From NCBI RefSeq assembly GCF_014836955.1, contig NZ_JACSPV010000012.1, positions 60,142 through 124,141 of the forward strand: DNA of 64,000 bases, written 5' to 3'. Source of the stretch: Bacillus norwichensis (GTDB taxonomy: Bacteria; Bacillota; Bacilli; Bacillales; Bacillaceae_C). Positions 55,640-63,930 of this stretch are shown here, piece after piece; positions within the stretch are counted from its first letter, which is position 1; each line of letters begins with the position of its first letter. The position numbers and the translations under genes were made by a program. The notes under the pieces are model-generated. The model saw only the letters and a list, made by a program, of their open reading frames with translations, made no database searches and was not told where the DNA came from.

Positions 55640-56407
55640 ATGAGCGAAAACAAAACTGTCACTTTTATTATCACTCGACAAGATCATCCTGATTCCCAGC
55701 CATACGAAGAAGTATTCAAACTGAATTACCGCCCGAACATGAACGTCATCTCGGCGTTGATGGAAATTCGCCGTAATCCGGTAAATTCCAAAGGGGAAAA
55801 AACTACACCAGTCGCATGGGATATGAACTGTCTTGAAGAGGTTTGTGGAGCATGTTCTATGAAAATCAATGGCAAGCCGCGTCAATCTTGTACGGCTTTG
55901 ATTGATAAGCTTGAGCAACCAATTCGCTTACAGCCAATGGATACTTTCCCGGTTGTCCGTGACTTGGTCATCGATAGAAGCAGAATGTTTGATTCATTAA
56001 AACGAATCAAAGCCTGGATTCCAATCGATGGAACGTACGATCTTGGACCTGGCCCGCGCATGCCAGAAAGAAAACGCCAATGGGCGTATGAGCTTTCAAA
56101 ATGTATGACTTGCGGCGTATGTTTAGAAGCTTGCCCGAACGTTAACAGCAAGTCCGATTTTATTGGACCTGCATTCCTATCATTGCCACGTCTGTATAAC
56201 ACACATCCAACTGGAGCAATGAACAAGGACGAGCGTCTTGAAGCACTTATGGGGGATGGAGGAATCACAGGTTGTGGTAACTCCCAAAACTGTGTTCAAG
56301 TTTGTCCGAAAGGAATTCCGTTGACAACTTCAATTGCTGCGATGAACCGTGCTACAAGCATACAAATGTTTAAGAAATTCTTCGGAAGCGACCACATGGT
56401 GGATTAA
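55640..56407 (+). CDS. sdhB: Succinate dehydrogenase iron-sulfur subunit
   Basis: Iron-sulfur subunit, 255 residues, links FAD to heme. The [2Fe-2S] ligands are in CLEEVCGACSMKINGKPRQSC. The ferredoxin-like domain has CMTCGVCLEACP and CGNSQNCVQVCPKGIP, ligands for [4Fe-4S] and [3Fe-4S]/[4Fe-4S]. The ATG follows GAGGAGAAATAAGG at the sdhA end. Last gene of sdhCAB. Confidence 0.98.
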   Translation: MSENKTVTFIITRQDHPDSQPYEEVFKLNYRPNMNVISALMEIRRNPVNSKGEKTTPVAWDMNCLEEVCGACSMKINGKPRQSCTALIDKLEQPIRLQPMDTFPVVRDLVIDRSRMFDSLKRIKAWIPIDGTYDLGPGPRMPERKRQWAYELSKCMTCGVCLEACPNVNSKSDFIGPAFLSLPRLYNTHPTGAMNKDERLEALMGDGGITGCGNSQNCVQVCPKGIPLTTSIAAMNRATSIQMFKKFFGSDHMVD

Positions 56408-56440
56408 TTCTAAATATATCTTGCTTGTTTACACAAAAAC

Positions 56441-56475
56441 AGCAGCTGTCCACATTGAGGCAGCTGCTATTTTTT
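56441..56475 (+). terminator. sdhCAB terminator
   Basis: Perfect 8-bp stem AGCAGCTG/CAGCTGCT, 12-nt loop, ATTTTTT. Repeat A8 begins inside the T tract. Confidence 0.88.
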
Positions 56476-56642
56476 AACTTCATTCAGCAGAAGTCTCCTA
56501 CTTCTATAAAGTGGTGAACTGAATGCATATTGGTATTTTGTTAAGTGGGGCTTCACCCCCCGGCTGCCGCAGATTTTTATTGGAGATTTACCGAGCGAAG
56601 CTCAATAAAATCTGGAGGCAAATACGTCAAAGCGCATTTGAT
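56473..56642 (+). repeat. Repeat family A, copy A8
   Basis: The left half is intact. It lacks the inner closing arm: GGGCTTCACCCCCCGGCTG joins straight to CCGCAGATTT. It has the right hairpin half (CCGAGCGAAGCTCAATAAA) and the GTCAAAGCGCATTTGAT tail. It ends 21 nt before ysmA; copy A9 follows ysmA, so the gene is flanked by direct copies. Confidence 0.82.
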
Positions 56643-56663
56643 TAAAGGGAGGAAGATAGGGAT

Positions 56664-57116
56664 ATGTCCCGAATGTCATACATAGAAGACTTGGAACAAT
56701 GGAAAAATGACTTTTCATTTTACCAGGAAGTGAAAGTCCGTTTTTCAGAAACCGATATGTTCGGACACCTGAATAACACAGTACCGTCGGTCTATTTTGA
56801 ACAGGCGCGTATCGGTTTCTTTAAAAAAGCGGGATTGATGCAGAAATGGGTGGAGTCCTCTCAGGAAACGATGCCAGTTGTGGCGGATTTGCAGTGTGAT
56901 TTTTTGTCACAGGTATATTTTGACGAACAGTTAAAGGTTTTTGTAAAAGTCAATAAAATAGGAACTTCCTCGGCAGACCTTCACTACATGGTGGTGCGGG
57001 AGGATGGCTCTCTCTGTTTTACTGGCAGGGGAGCAATCGTTCAAGTTTCCAAAGCAACCGGGAAGAGCGTTCCTTGGTCGGAAGAATTCAAAGAGCGACT
57101 GATGTCGAGAGTTTAA
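56664..57116 (+). CDS. ysmA: YsmA-like acyl-CoA thioesterase (hotdog fold)
   Basis: A 150-residue 4HBT-type thioesterase. The catalytic-type block VRFSETDMFGHLNNTVPSVYFEQARIGFF (Asp and His-Leu-Asn-Asn) and a later SSADLHYMVVREDGSLCFTGRGAIVQV strand pair are clear. It hydrolyses an unidentified acyl-CoA. In B. subtilis ysmA lies between sdhB and gerE; here gerE is 5 kb away. The ATG follows AAAGGGAGGAAGATAGGGAT. Repeats A8 and A9 flank it, and A9 supplies the stop codon TAA. Confidence 0.88.
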   Translation: MSRMSYIEDLEQWKNDFSFYQEVKVRFSETDMFGHLNNTVPSVYFEQARIGFFKKAGLMQKWVESSQETMPVVADLQCDFLSQVYFDEQLKVFVKVNKIGTSSADLHYMVVREDGSLCFTGRGAIVQVSKATGKSVPWSEEFKERLMSRV

Positions 57117-57268
57117 CTTTATTCAGCAGAAGTCTCTGACTTCTGTAAGTGGTGTGTAGGTATTCCCATTCAACCCCTGTCTGAATAAAGTTAAAGTCTT
57201 CGGCGGTTGCCGTAGATTTTCAAAGGCAATGTATCGAGTGGAACTCAATACAATTTAGGCGCAAATAA
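57112..57268 (+). repeat. Repeat family A, copy A9
   Basis: The closing helix is perfect here: TTTAACTTTATTCAG against CTGAATAAAGTTAAA. The right hairpin TGTATCGAGT/ACTCAATACA carries two compensatory changes relative to A2. It begins on the ysmA stop codon and ends 26 nt before the next start. Confidence 0.85.
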
Positions 57269-57294
57269 AATTTTTTAAAAAAGGAAGTTGAAAT

Positions 57295-57507
57295 GTGAAA
57301 AGACTTGTACTGTTTCCTTTGCCGATCGCCATTATCGTATATTTAATGGCAAGTTGGTGGTTGAATAAATATTATACCGACATTGAATTGAATATGCGGA
57401 CATATCTTGCGATTGGTGCTGCCCTCATCTCAGGGGTTATTTCTTATTTTCTGTTTACAAATGATACAGATAAGTTCGATTCCACTGATGAAAAAAGAAA
57501 AAAATAA
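57295..57507 (+). CDS. Small two-helix membrane protein, unknown
   Basis: A 70-residue protein with two membrane helices (about residues 4-23 and 37-57) and a charged C-terminal tail (TDKFDSTDEKRKK). I do not recognise a family. The GTG start follows AAAGGAAGTTGAAAT, just after repeat A9. It starts the block that separates ysmA from gerE. Confidence 0.6.
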   Translation: MKRLVLFPLPIAIIVYLMASWWLNKYYTDIELNMRTYLAIGAALISGVISYFLFTNDTDKFDSTDEKRKK

Positions 57508-57587
57508 ATGCTGTATGCATATTGTGGCAAAAAGCTGCGAGGAAGTTCATAACAGAGAAAAAGGACTTGAACAAAAGAAACCTAAAT

Positions 57588-57608
57588 AAACGGAGCCGCT
57601 CTCCGTTT
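57588..57608 (+). terminator. Hairpin after the small membrane protein
   Basis: An 8-bp stem AAACGGAG/CTCCGTTT with a 5-nt loop but a poor T tract. The remaining gap to 57838 shows TATAAT-like -10 elements at 57779 and 57800 without a good -35; no gene was seen. Confidence 0.5.
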
Positions 57609-57838
57609 ATATCAAAATAGTAATCCGCTAAGGGGCAAAGTCTCTTAGCTGATTTATTTTATGCTCATTTAGATTTTTTTACGGTGCGTATAATCAATTG
57701 AGCATGAAAGTACTTAAGAACATTCTAATTTAAGTAAGTAATCTCAAAAAATGATCGACTAATTGGAAGAGATTTCTATATAATAAATTAAGGAAGCGCT
57801 ATAATGTATTATTCGATGAAAAATGGAGGTGAAAAGCA

Positions 57839-58309
57839 ATGAATAATGATAATGAAATTGTATTAGATAAGGAGAAAGAAAAGCACCCAAAAATCAAAGT
57901 AGAAAGAAAAGAAGGGGAACCAACCTCAGCTTTTAAAGGGGCTGCCTGGGCAGCGCTGTTTGTGGGTGCTGTAGCTTATCTAATAGGATTGTATAATGCA
58001 GACATGCAACTGAATGAAAAAGGATATTACTTTGCAGTTCTAATATTTGGACTATACTCAGCTGTATCTTTACAAAAAGCAGTAAGAGACAAAGATGAAG
58101 GAATACCAGTCACTGGCATTTATTATGGCATTAGTTGGTTTGCACTAATTGTATCAATTTTATTAATGGCGATTGGTTTATACAATGCAGGAAGTATTGT
58201 TTTAAGCGAAAAGGGATTTTATGGCATGGCATTCGTTCTCAGCATATTTGCTGCTATAACAGTTCAGAAAAATATTAGAGATACAAATAGAGCAAGAGAA
58301 AGAGATTGA
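57839..58309 (+). CDS. YiaA/YiaB-like membrane protein
   Basis: A 156-residue membrane protein with two tandem copies of the YiaA/YiaB two-helix unit. The first copy (about 30-85) is [20 protein letters not shown]...[25 protein letters not shown]. The second (about 90-147) is [19 protein letters not shown]...[25 protein letters not shown]. The N-terminus is charged and cytosolic. The ATG follows AAAAATGGAGGTGAAAAGCA. Function unknown. Confidence 0.8.
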   Translation: MNNDNEIVLDKEKEKHPKIKVERKEGEPTSAFKGAAWAALFVGAVAYLIGLYNADMQLNEKGYYFAVLIFGLYSAVSLQKAVRDKDEGIPVTGIYYGISWFALIVSILLMAIGLYNAGSIVLSEKGFYGMAFVLSIFAAITVQKNIRDTNRARERD

Positions 58310-58483
58310 ATTGTTAATAGGGGGCTCAGAAAATCGTTAGCTTTATGGAAGTCACCCTTAGACTTTGAATACGTCACCAAATAAAAGAACTCCAGTTCAT
58401 CCCTGTATCCCAAAGAAATGGGACAGGGATGAAGTTGTTTATTGATCGAAAAAGCGTGAAGCTTATTGGCTGGTCAACTCCAT

Positions 58484-58670
58484 GGTTAAAGCCGGCAGCG
58501 AAGGAAAGCAGGGTTGCAGCAGTAAAGGAGATCAGATTCACACATGAACTGCTGCTTCTAGAGCTACAAAGTGAATCGCGGACGAGTTCAAAAGCGAAAA
58601 GACAGTTCGCAATCACATATACAACGAGATGTATACCCTATGCAAAGAGAAATCAGTCAAAGCTTCTGAC
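58484..58670 (+). pseudogene. gerE: Degenerate duplicate of gerE
   Basis: The sequence aligns with the gerE 5' region and coding part near 62.25-62.45 kb. Shared blocks are GGTTAAAGCCGGC / GGTTGAAGCTGGC, AAGGAG, TCACACATGAACTGCTGCT / TCACTCATAAACCGCTGCT and AAGACAGTTCGCAATCA / AAGACAGTTCGAAATCA. Internal deletions destroy the frame and remove most of the helix-turn-helix. An upstream block (58359-58460) also matches 61914-62012. Confidence 0.8.
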
Positions 58671-58972
58671 TGACTTTTTACTAAAGTAACGAATGATGCA
58701 ACAGAATGAGCGTATTAGATAGCCTTAATATTCTTGTCTATCCTATATATCTTTTTACCCTTATAGTTTTGATCTCTGCTTTGATTCTGCTAGACTCTCT
58801 GGATTTATATTTTTTTCCCTACACTTATCCCTAGTGGAAACGTAATAAAAACATACAATGCTCCAATGTATGCCGGCAAAATTAGGACTGTCTGTAGTCG
58901 AATACACATTCAAAAAAAGGTTGAATACGCTGGTAATACTACAAATGACATTTAGATTGGAGTGAAGGATCG

Positions 58973-59842
58973 TTGCTACAAATAGCAGGAGCGCAATTTC
59001 AACAAAGTGACCTGTGGCCATCTGGTAGTATTGAAAGTGTCATCATTAAACGAATGCAGGAAGATCCAATTATTTATTCGTATCAATCAATGGATGAATT
59101 ATTGTTTGAGGTTAAGTTGCGGAAAAACATCGTAATAAGTGCAAGAACCATGAATCAAAGCAATTTTCAGTTTGCAACCTTAGAAAAATCTCGTTGTAAT
59201 CCCCAATATTGGATATTGACAAACATAGGTGGATTCCAGTTAAGGTATGGTGTAAAGCCTTCTGAAGCGATTCGAGATATTTACAAAAACAGTTCGCTAT
59301 ATGCGTTTGAATGTGCTACTGCAATGATGATTATCTATTACCATGCTGTTCTAAATAGTATTGATGAACATTTATTTGATCAATTATTCCAAAACCTCTA
59401 TTTATATAGCTGGCATTCTGATTCTGACCTCGGAATACACAACGTTAATACGAGTCATTTCATACCTGGAGATGTCGTCTACTTTAATAATCCAGATTTT
59501 AATCCAGAAACCTCTTGGTGGAGAGGAGAAAATGCGGTTGTTCTCGATGATGGCACATATTTTGGACATGGAGTGGGAATAAGGAGCGCTAACCAAATGA
59601 TTCAAGCTTTAAATAAGACCAAAAGGCCGGGAAGTAATCAATCAGCCTATCTGGAAAATTTAGCAACAAGACCATCGTTCCAACACTTGGCACAGTATGC
59701 GATGCTGCCACGTGATTATATAACTCATAAACTTCAACATATTGTAGTCCTCCATAATGAAACTTCAATTTCATATAATCGATACCTATACTATTTAAAT
59801 AAGGTTTATCATCAGATGAATAATGTGAACTTATCTCGATGA
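58973..59842 (+). CDS. tgl: Spore-coat transglutaminase (protein-glutamine gamma-glutamyltransferase)
   Basis: A 289-residue Tgl. B. subtilis Tgl (about 245 residues) cross-links coat proteins such as GerQ late in sporulation. The catalytic cysteine is in YAFECATAMMIIYYHA (about Cys114). ELLFEVKLRKNIVISARTM, PSEAIRDIY, FIPGDVVYFNNPDFNPE, WWRGENAVVLDDGTYFGHGVGI and the end NQSAYLENLATRPSF match the family order. About 40 extra C-terminal residues form an unrecognised tail. The TTG start follows GGAGTGAAGGATCG. It lies in the decayed block next to gerE. Confidence 0.92.
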   Translation: MLQIAGAQFQQSDLWPSGSIESVIIKRMQEDPIIYSYQSMDELLFEVKLRKNIVISARTMNQSNFQFATLEKSRCNPQYWILTNIGGFQLRYGVKPSEAIRDIYKNSSLYAFECATAMMIIYYHAVLNSIDEHLFDQLFQNLYLYSWHSDSDLGIHNVNTSHFIPGDVVYFNNPDFNPETSWWRGENAVVLDDGTYFGHGVGIRSANQMIQALNKTKRPGSNQSAYLENLATRPSFQHLAQYAMLPRDYITHKLQHIVVLHNETSISYNRYLYYLNKVYHQMNNVNLSR

Positions 59843-59941
59843 AAATGCTTAGTTTGACGGCAGGATTCCAATGAGGCCTTGATTCGAATGAAAGTGCCAA
59901 AGAATTGCGGATGCTAGCAGCCCCGTTTATTTTTCCTTTGT

Positions 59942-59972
59942 GGGACCTTTCCGATTTGGATGGGTCTTTTTT
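59942..59972 (+). terminator. Possible tgl terminator
   Basis: A short GACC/GGTC hairpin with inner CC/GG pairs ends in six T residues, about 100 nt after tgl. The remaining 59973-60247 stretch shows no gene. Confidence 0.4.
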
Positions 59973-60247
59973 GAATGGGCAGACTGATTGATGAACAATA
60001 GATGTAAATAATCAGCATATTTATAGATTACTGATCAAGTTCAACATTTCTATAAAGCATCTTTACATCCCGTATTCCGGACATCAGTAACACTAATCAT
60101 GGCTATATGGATTTGATTGTAAACTGTAATGTTGCTTTTTTTATCAGCTTTTTCAAGATTTACCTGCTTGAAAACAGTTTAATCGACCCGCGTTTCTTGT
60201 AAAGTCCGCTGATTTCCGATGCGTTTATTTTTTGTATCGCTCTACAC

Positions 60248-60278
60248 ACCTGTTGATTTGAGATGCAAATCAACAGGT
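60248..60278. other. Perfect 13-bp hairpin downstream of the exonuclease gene
   Basis: ACCTGTTGATTTG/CAAATCAACAGGT with a 5-nt loop. There is no T run on either side, so a classical terminator is unlikely; it may stabilise transcript ends. Confidence 0.6.
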
Positions 60279-60300
60279 AACTCTTAAATGATATGTACGT

Positions 60301-61254
60301 TTAGAAATTTATACTAGAATGTTCACCTATTATTAATTTAAACTCTTTTTCGTTAAGAATTTTTAAGTCTTTTCCTTTCTCAATAAATTCACAAGCTTTA
60401 CGTTCCTTGGAACTCATCCCACTTTCTCCAACAATCTTTTTATCTTGTTTACCAACGACAAGATAATCAGTCGTTCCACTTACTCCACTTTTAATTATTC
60501 CGCCAAGGTTAACAACTGCTTGCATCGCATCTTTTCGATCAAAATTCTCAAGCTCTCCAGTAAAAACGATATTTTTATTGTAAAATAGATGATTGGCGTC
60601 AAAGCTTTCCGTGGTTGCAGTAATATCCGTAACTTTTATCTTTTTAAAATTACCAATCCCTTGCCTAAAGGTGGAATTAGCTTTTAATTCTGTAAAACTT
60701 CTTACAGGGATGGAGGAAAAAGTACTCAAATATGTATGAATTGATCTTCTTCTTTTTGTTTCAATGGATTTAATTACAAGCTCCGCACATGCCCTAGCAT
60801 CGGAAAGGGCGTTATGGTGATCCTTTAATGTTATTCCGAACCTTTTGGTTCTTTCTTTTAAGGAACTACCAATCCCTTCTCCTCTGCAAGCTCTAGTACT
60901 AATGGGGATACTACATATATAGTTAAATTCTGGCATCTCAAAGGAATAGGTGGTCAGGCAATTTTTAAGTACACTCATATCGAATTGAGCATTATGTGCT
61001 ATCACGTAATTTTCTTCGTTGAAGTAATATGAAATTTCGTTCCAAACCTTATCAAATTTAGGGGCATCTTTAATATCTTCTAAATTAATACCATGTACTT
61101 TGGAAAAGTCCGGATCCATTACTAGAGTGGGAGGTTGAATTAAAAAGTACTTTTCGTCAATAATCTTTTTCTCCTGAACAAATACGACCCCTAATGAGCA
61201 TGCACTATTCAGTTTATTGTTTGCGATCTCAAAATCAATAGCGATAAAATCCAT
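60301..61254 (-). CDS. DEDDh exonuclease fused to a BRCT domain
   Basis: A 317-residue protein with an N-terminal DnaQ-like 3'-5' exonuclease domain (about 1-165). Exo I is FIAIDFEIAN (Asp7, Glu9), exo II VIAHNAQFDMSVL, exo III HHNALSDARACAEL. The C-terminal BRCT domain (about 225-310) shows NIVFTGELENFDRKDAMQAVVNLGGIIKSGVSGTTDYLVVG. It is a stand-alone nuclease, not a polymerase subunit. The ATG has only a weak GGATGATG upstream. Located in the decayed block between the two gerE copies. Confidence 0.88.
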   Translation of the reverse strand: MDFIAIDFEIANNKLNSACSLGVVFVQEKKIIDEKYFLIQPPTLVMDPDFSKVHGINLEDIKDAPKFDKVWNEISYYFNEENYVIAHNAQFDMSVLKNCLTTYSFEMPEFNYICSIPISTRACRGEGIGSSLKERTKRFGITLKDHHNALSDARACAELVIKSIETKRRRSIHTYLSTFSSIPVRSFTELKANSTFRQGIGNFKKIKVTDITATTESFDANHLFYNKNIVFTGELENFDRKDAMQAVVNLGGIIKSGVSGTTDYLVVGKQDKKIVGESGMSSKERKACEFIEKGKDLKILNEKEFKLIIGEHSSINF

Positions 61255-61513
61255 TTTTTCATCATCCTCTATTTTAAAAGTGAAATTTTTATTCTATACA
61301 AATAAACACGACCTTTTCTCGATCGTGATCAACCTCGCCGCATATCTCTTTTTTAGCTTGAAAATTTCTAGTTCGTTTTTCGATACATATTCAGGTAAGG
61401 CCAATACAATTTCTCTAACGCTTCTAGTTTTTGAAAAATTAAATCTAGCTTATTTTCCAAGGAAGTCATCCAGTTCATCAACAAATTCCTTGCTATTCTT
61501 AATGAATATTCAT
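61255..61513 (-). pseudogene. Decayed coding sequence upstream of the exonuclease gene
   Basis: On the minus strand a single frame reads KNSKEFVDELDDFLGK, stop, then RFNFSKTRSVREIVLALPEYVSKNELEIFKLKKRYAARLI. Its composition looks coding but it is interrupted and has no start. The family is not recognised. Confidence 0.35.
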
Positions 61514-61872
61514 GTCAATTTAGATAACTTACAATCAGCTCTTTAACCTTTTTCTCTGGATTTTCCGCCAAATTATATAATATTCCAGGATGTTTCGTTG
61601 ATTTTTCAAAAACCTTTAAACTCTTCGGAGAAAGATTTGCTTCTAGCCTGGTTACAGTCACTTTATGATTTATTTTATTATCAGTTCTTCCGAGAAAATA
61701 GTTGTCGAAACTTCAAAAGGACTTGTTTTTTGATTAACAGTATCAATTGATGTCACTTTAGAGCCATTCTCGTATGCTGTAAATGTTGTCCGCGCTACCC
61801 TTAACTTTTCAGCTACTCTAATCGACTTGGAAAAACTCCCTTAATGTCACCAAACCTTATTTTATTTACTCT
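61514..61872 (-). pseudogene. Frameshifted XRE-family regulator
   Basis: One frame contains KSIRVAEKLRVARTTFTAYENG and SKVTSIDTVN, the XRE helix-turn-helix pattern. A +1 shift continues as LGRTDNKINHKVTV, the common LLGRTDNP-type end of such domains, then EANLSPKSLKVFEKSTKHPG. The N-terminus is broken by a stop. At least two frameshifts indicate a dead gene. Confidence 0.65.
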
Positions 61873-62190
61873 ATTATGACTGTTTTTATTAGTAACTTCA
61901 ATTGATCTTCTTAGGCTTTGAATGCGTCATTCAAAAATAAAGAACTTCATTTCATCTCAGGTAATCAAATGAGGATGGAGGGATGGGGTGTGCTTAATCG
62001 CAAATGCGTGAAATAATGTCAAATTGTTCTTTGAATACATATGATGGAATTAAGGACATTTCCTGCTCCACCTTGTTTTGAAGGCTTTTCCTATGGAGAA
62101 AAACAACGGGGCAGTTTGATGAACCAGGCACTTGCTTGAAAAAAGTAGTGAATCATTGCCTATTTATGTTTTTCTTGCCATTCCCATGTC

Positions 62191-62217
62191 ACTCCCATTA
62201 TTGGATTCACATATGAT
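62191..62217 (+). promoter_or_regulatory. SigK-like promoter of gerE
   Basis: AC, 17 nt, CATATGAT fits the mother-cell SigK pattern AC-N16/17-CATANNNT as I recall it, about 65 nt before gerE. The degenerate gerE copy lacks this segment. Confidence 0.55.
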
Positions 62218-62283
62218 GTTGATGACAAAGTTAATACCCATCCCCACGGTTGAAGCTGGCGAAGGCAAGGAGGGTTACAATAG

Positions 62284-62508
62284 TTGAAGGAGAACGAATT
62301 CACTCATAAACCGCTGCTCACGAAAAGAGAAAAAGAAGTATTTGAGCTATTAGTTCAGGATAAAACTACAAAGGAAATCGCGAACGAACTGTTCATAAGC
62401 GAGAAGACAGTTCGAAATCATATATCCAACGCCATGCAAAAGCTTGGAGTTAAGGGGCGTTCTCAAGCTGTAGTTGAACTTTTACGCATGGGAGAACTAA
62501 AGCTATAG
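62284..62508 (+). CDS. gerE: Late mother-cell sporulation regulator GerE
   Basis: A 74-residue LuxR-type DNA-binding protein, almost all HTH. LLTKREKEVFELLVQDKTTKEIANELFISEKTVRNHISNAMQKLGVKGRSQAVVELLRMGEL is nearly identical to B. subtilis GerE. It regulates late SigK-dependent coat genes, likely including tgl. The TTG start has GGAGGG nine bases upstream. In B. subtilis it follows ysmA directly; here 5 kb of accessory sequence intervenes. A terminator (AAAAACCGGC/GCCGGTTTT) follows. Confidence 0.97.
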   Translation: MKENEFTHKPLLTKREKEVFELLVQDKTTKEIANELFISEKTVRNHISNAMQKLGVKGRSQAVVELLRMGELKL

Positions 62509-62511
62509 CTG

Positions 62512-62546
62512 AAAAACCGGCTGTCCGTATGGAGGCCGGTTTTGTT
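62512..62546 (+). terminator. gerE terminator
   Basis: AAAACCGGC/GCCGGTTTT, 9-bp stem with a 13-nt loop. The 62546-62904 stretch after it is AT rich, with a TATAAT at 62823 and a TCGTTG 16 nt before it, a weak promoter for the next gene. No gene was recognised in it. Confidence 0.8.
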
Positions 62547-62919
62547 GTGTTTTTATAAACTAATTGAAGAAATATTGAGGAGAATGAAGTAATGACCTTT
62601 TACGTGTGTAAGGAAGGTTGATTAACAGGAAGAGGGGAAAGTTGTTATATTTATGATGGTCATTTTTAGAGCATCATCATATAGTGTAGGAAGGTCTAAT
62701 ATTGTTGTCCTAGAAACACTGTAGTTTTTTCCTCAAGCCTTCTGATTGGACACATTATAAAAATTTTAATAGAAAGGAATTCACATTTCGTCTAATGTAA
62801 TCGTTGGTGTGTATTGTTAAAATATAATTAAACATTTAGAATTAATAGAATTAATTTCGTGATCAATGGCGGGTTTGTGGGTTGGGAGAAAATAATAACG
62901 ATACAAGGAGGTCTCATCA

Positions 62920-63930
62920 TTGGATAGAGAATATCTTTTTATCAACGGTGAAATCATTACGGTTAACGAGAAAGATCAAGTAGCAGAAGCTGTGGCTGTA
63001 TGCGGAAATAAAATTACAGCAGTCGGGTCAAACGAAAGTATTTTAAAATTAAAAGATGATCATAGTGAAATCATAGATTTGAAGGGAAAAACTCTATTGC
63101 CGGGTTTCATTGATTCACATTTACATATTTCTGTCTACGGAACAAATTGTTTATCCATTTCTTGTCAAAATGAGAAGATAAAATCCATTAGGGAGCTACT
63201 TCAAGAAATCCAAATGAAAGCAGATCAGACACCAAAAGGCCAGTGGATCAGAGCTTGGGGGTACAATGAATCTCTTATTTCGGACAAGCGGTTTCCAACT
63301 AAGGAAGAGCTGGATGATATTACGTCAGAGCATCCAATTATGATTTCCAGAATATGTGGACATATTTCATTGGTAAATAGCTATGCTCTTAAGGTGGCAA
63401 ATATAGACAGAAATACCCCAGATCCCCAAGGTGGAATAATTGATAAAACGGCAGCGGGGGAGCTTTCTGGGTTATTATTGGAAAATGCACATATGAAGAT
63501 GTTTAATATCGCAGCTTTTTCAGAAGAAGAACTATCAAAAGCACACATAGTAGCCTCAGAACATTTCGCTGAAAAAGGAATTACTTCTATTCATGATGCG
63601 ACAGGCTATGGCCTCGACAATCTAAGAGTGTTACAGGCCGACAGTAAAAGAGGGTTAATAAAACAAAGAGTCTACGCTATGGTCGGCGCGCTCAATAATG
63701 CTCAGGATATTGTTAAACATATTGTCAAGGCGGGAATCTTTACCGGCTTAGGGGATGAAAGGTTCAGAATAGGTCCAGTAAAGCTTTTTCTCGATGGCAG
63801 CAGTAGCGGGCCTACTATTTGGACTCGTGAACCTTACACTAGTGACCCCAATAATTATGGAGTGCACTATTTTTCACAGGAAGAAGTGGACGAACTGCTC
63901 ATACATGCCCATGAAATAGGGTGGCTGTGA
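62920..63930 (+). pseudogene. Truncated amidohydrolase (YtcJ-like)
   Basis: The first 336 residues of a metal-dependent amidohydrolase of the amidohydrolase_3 (YtcJ-like) type, usually about 530-550 residues. The N-terminal LFINGEIITVNEKDQVAEAVAV, the metal motif LLPGFIDSHLHIS, GQWIRAWGYNESL and GPVKLFLDGSSSGPTIW are intact. The frame stops at EIGWL, where the family continues with a conserved GWQ-x-x-x-HAIGD block. It ends exactly at a putative insertion-sequence end, so the gene is probably disrupted. The TTG start has AAGGAGGT eight bases upstream. Confidence 0.75.

Noticed and set aside
58429..58689. Open frame of 86 codons after the YiaA/YiaB-like gene
   Set aside because: The frame runs through the degenerate gerE copy in a different reading frame, so it is a by-product of the pseudogene.
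61217..61546. Plus-strand frame of 109 codons opposite the exonuclease start
   Set aside because: It is antisense to the exonuclease start and to decayed minus-strand coding sequence; no Shine-Dalgarno.
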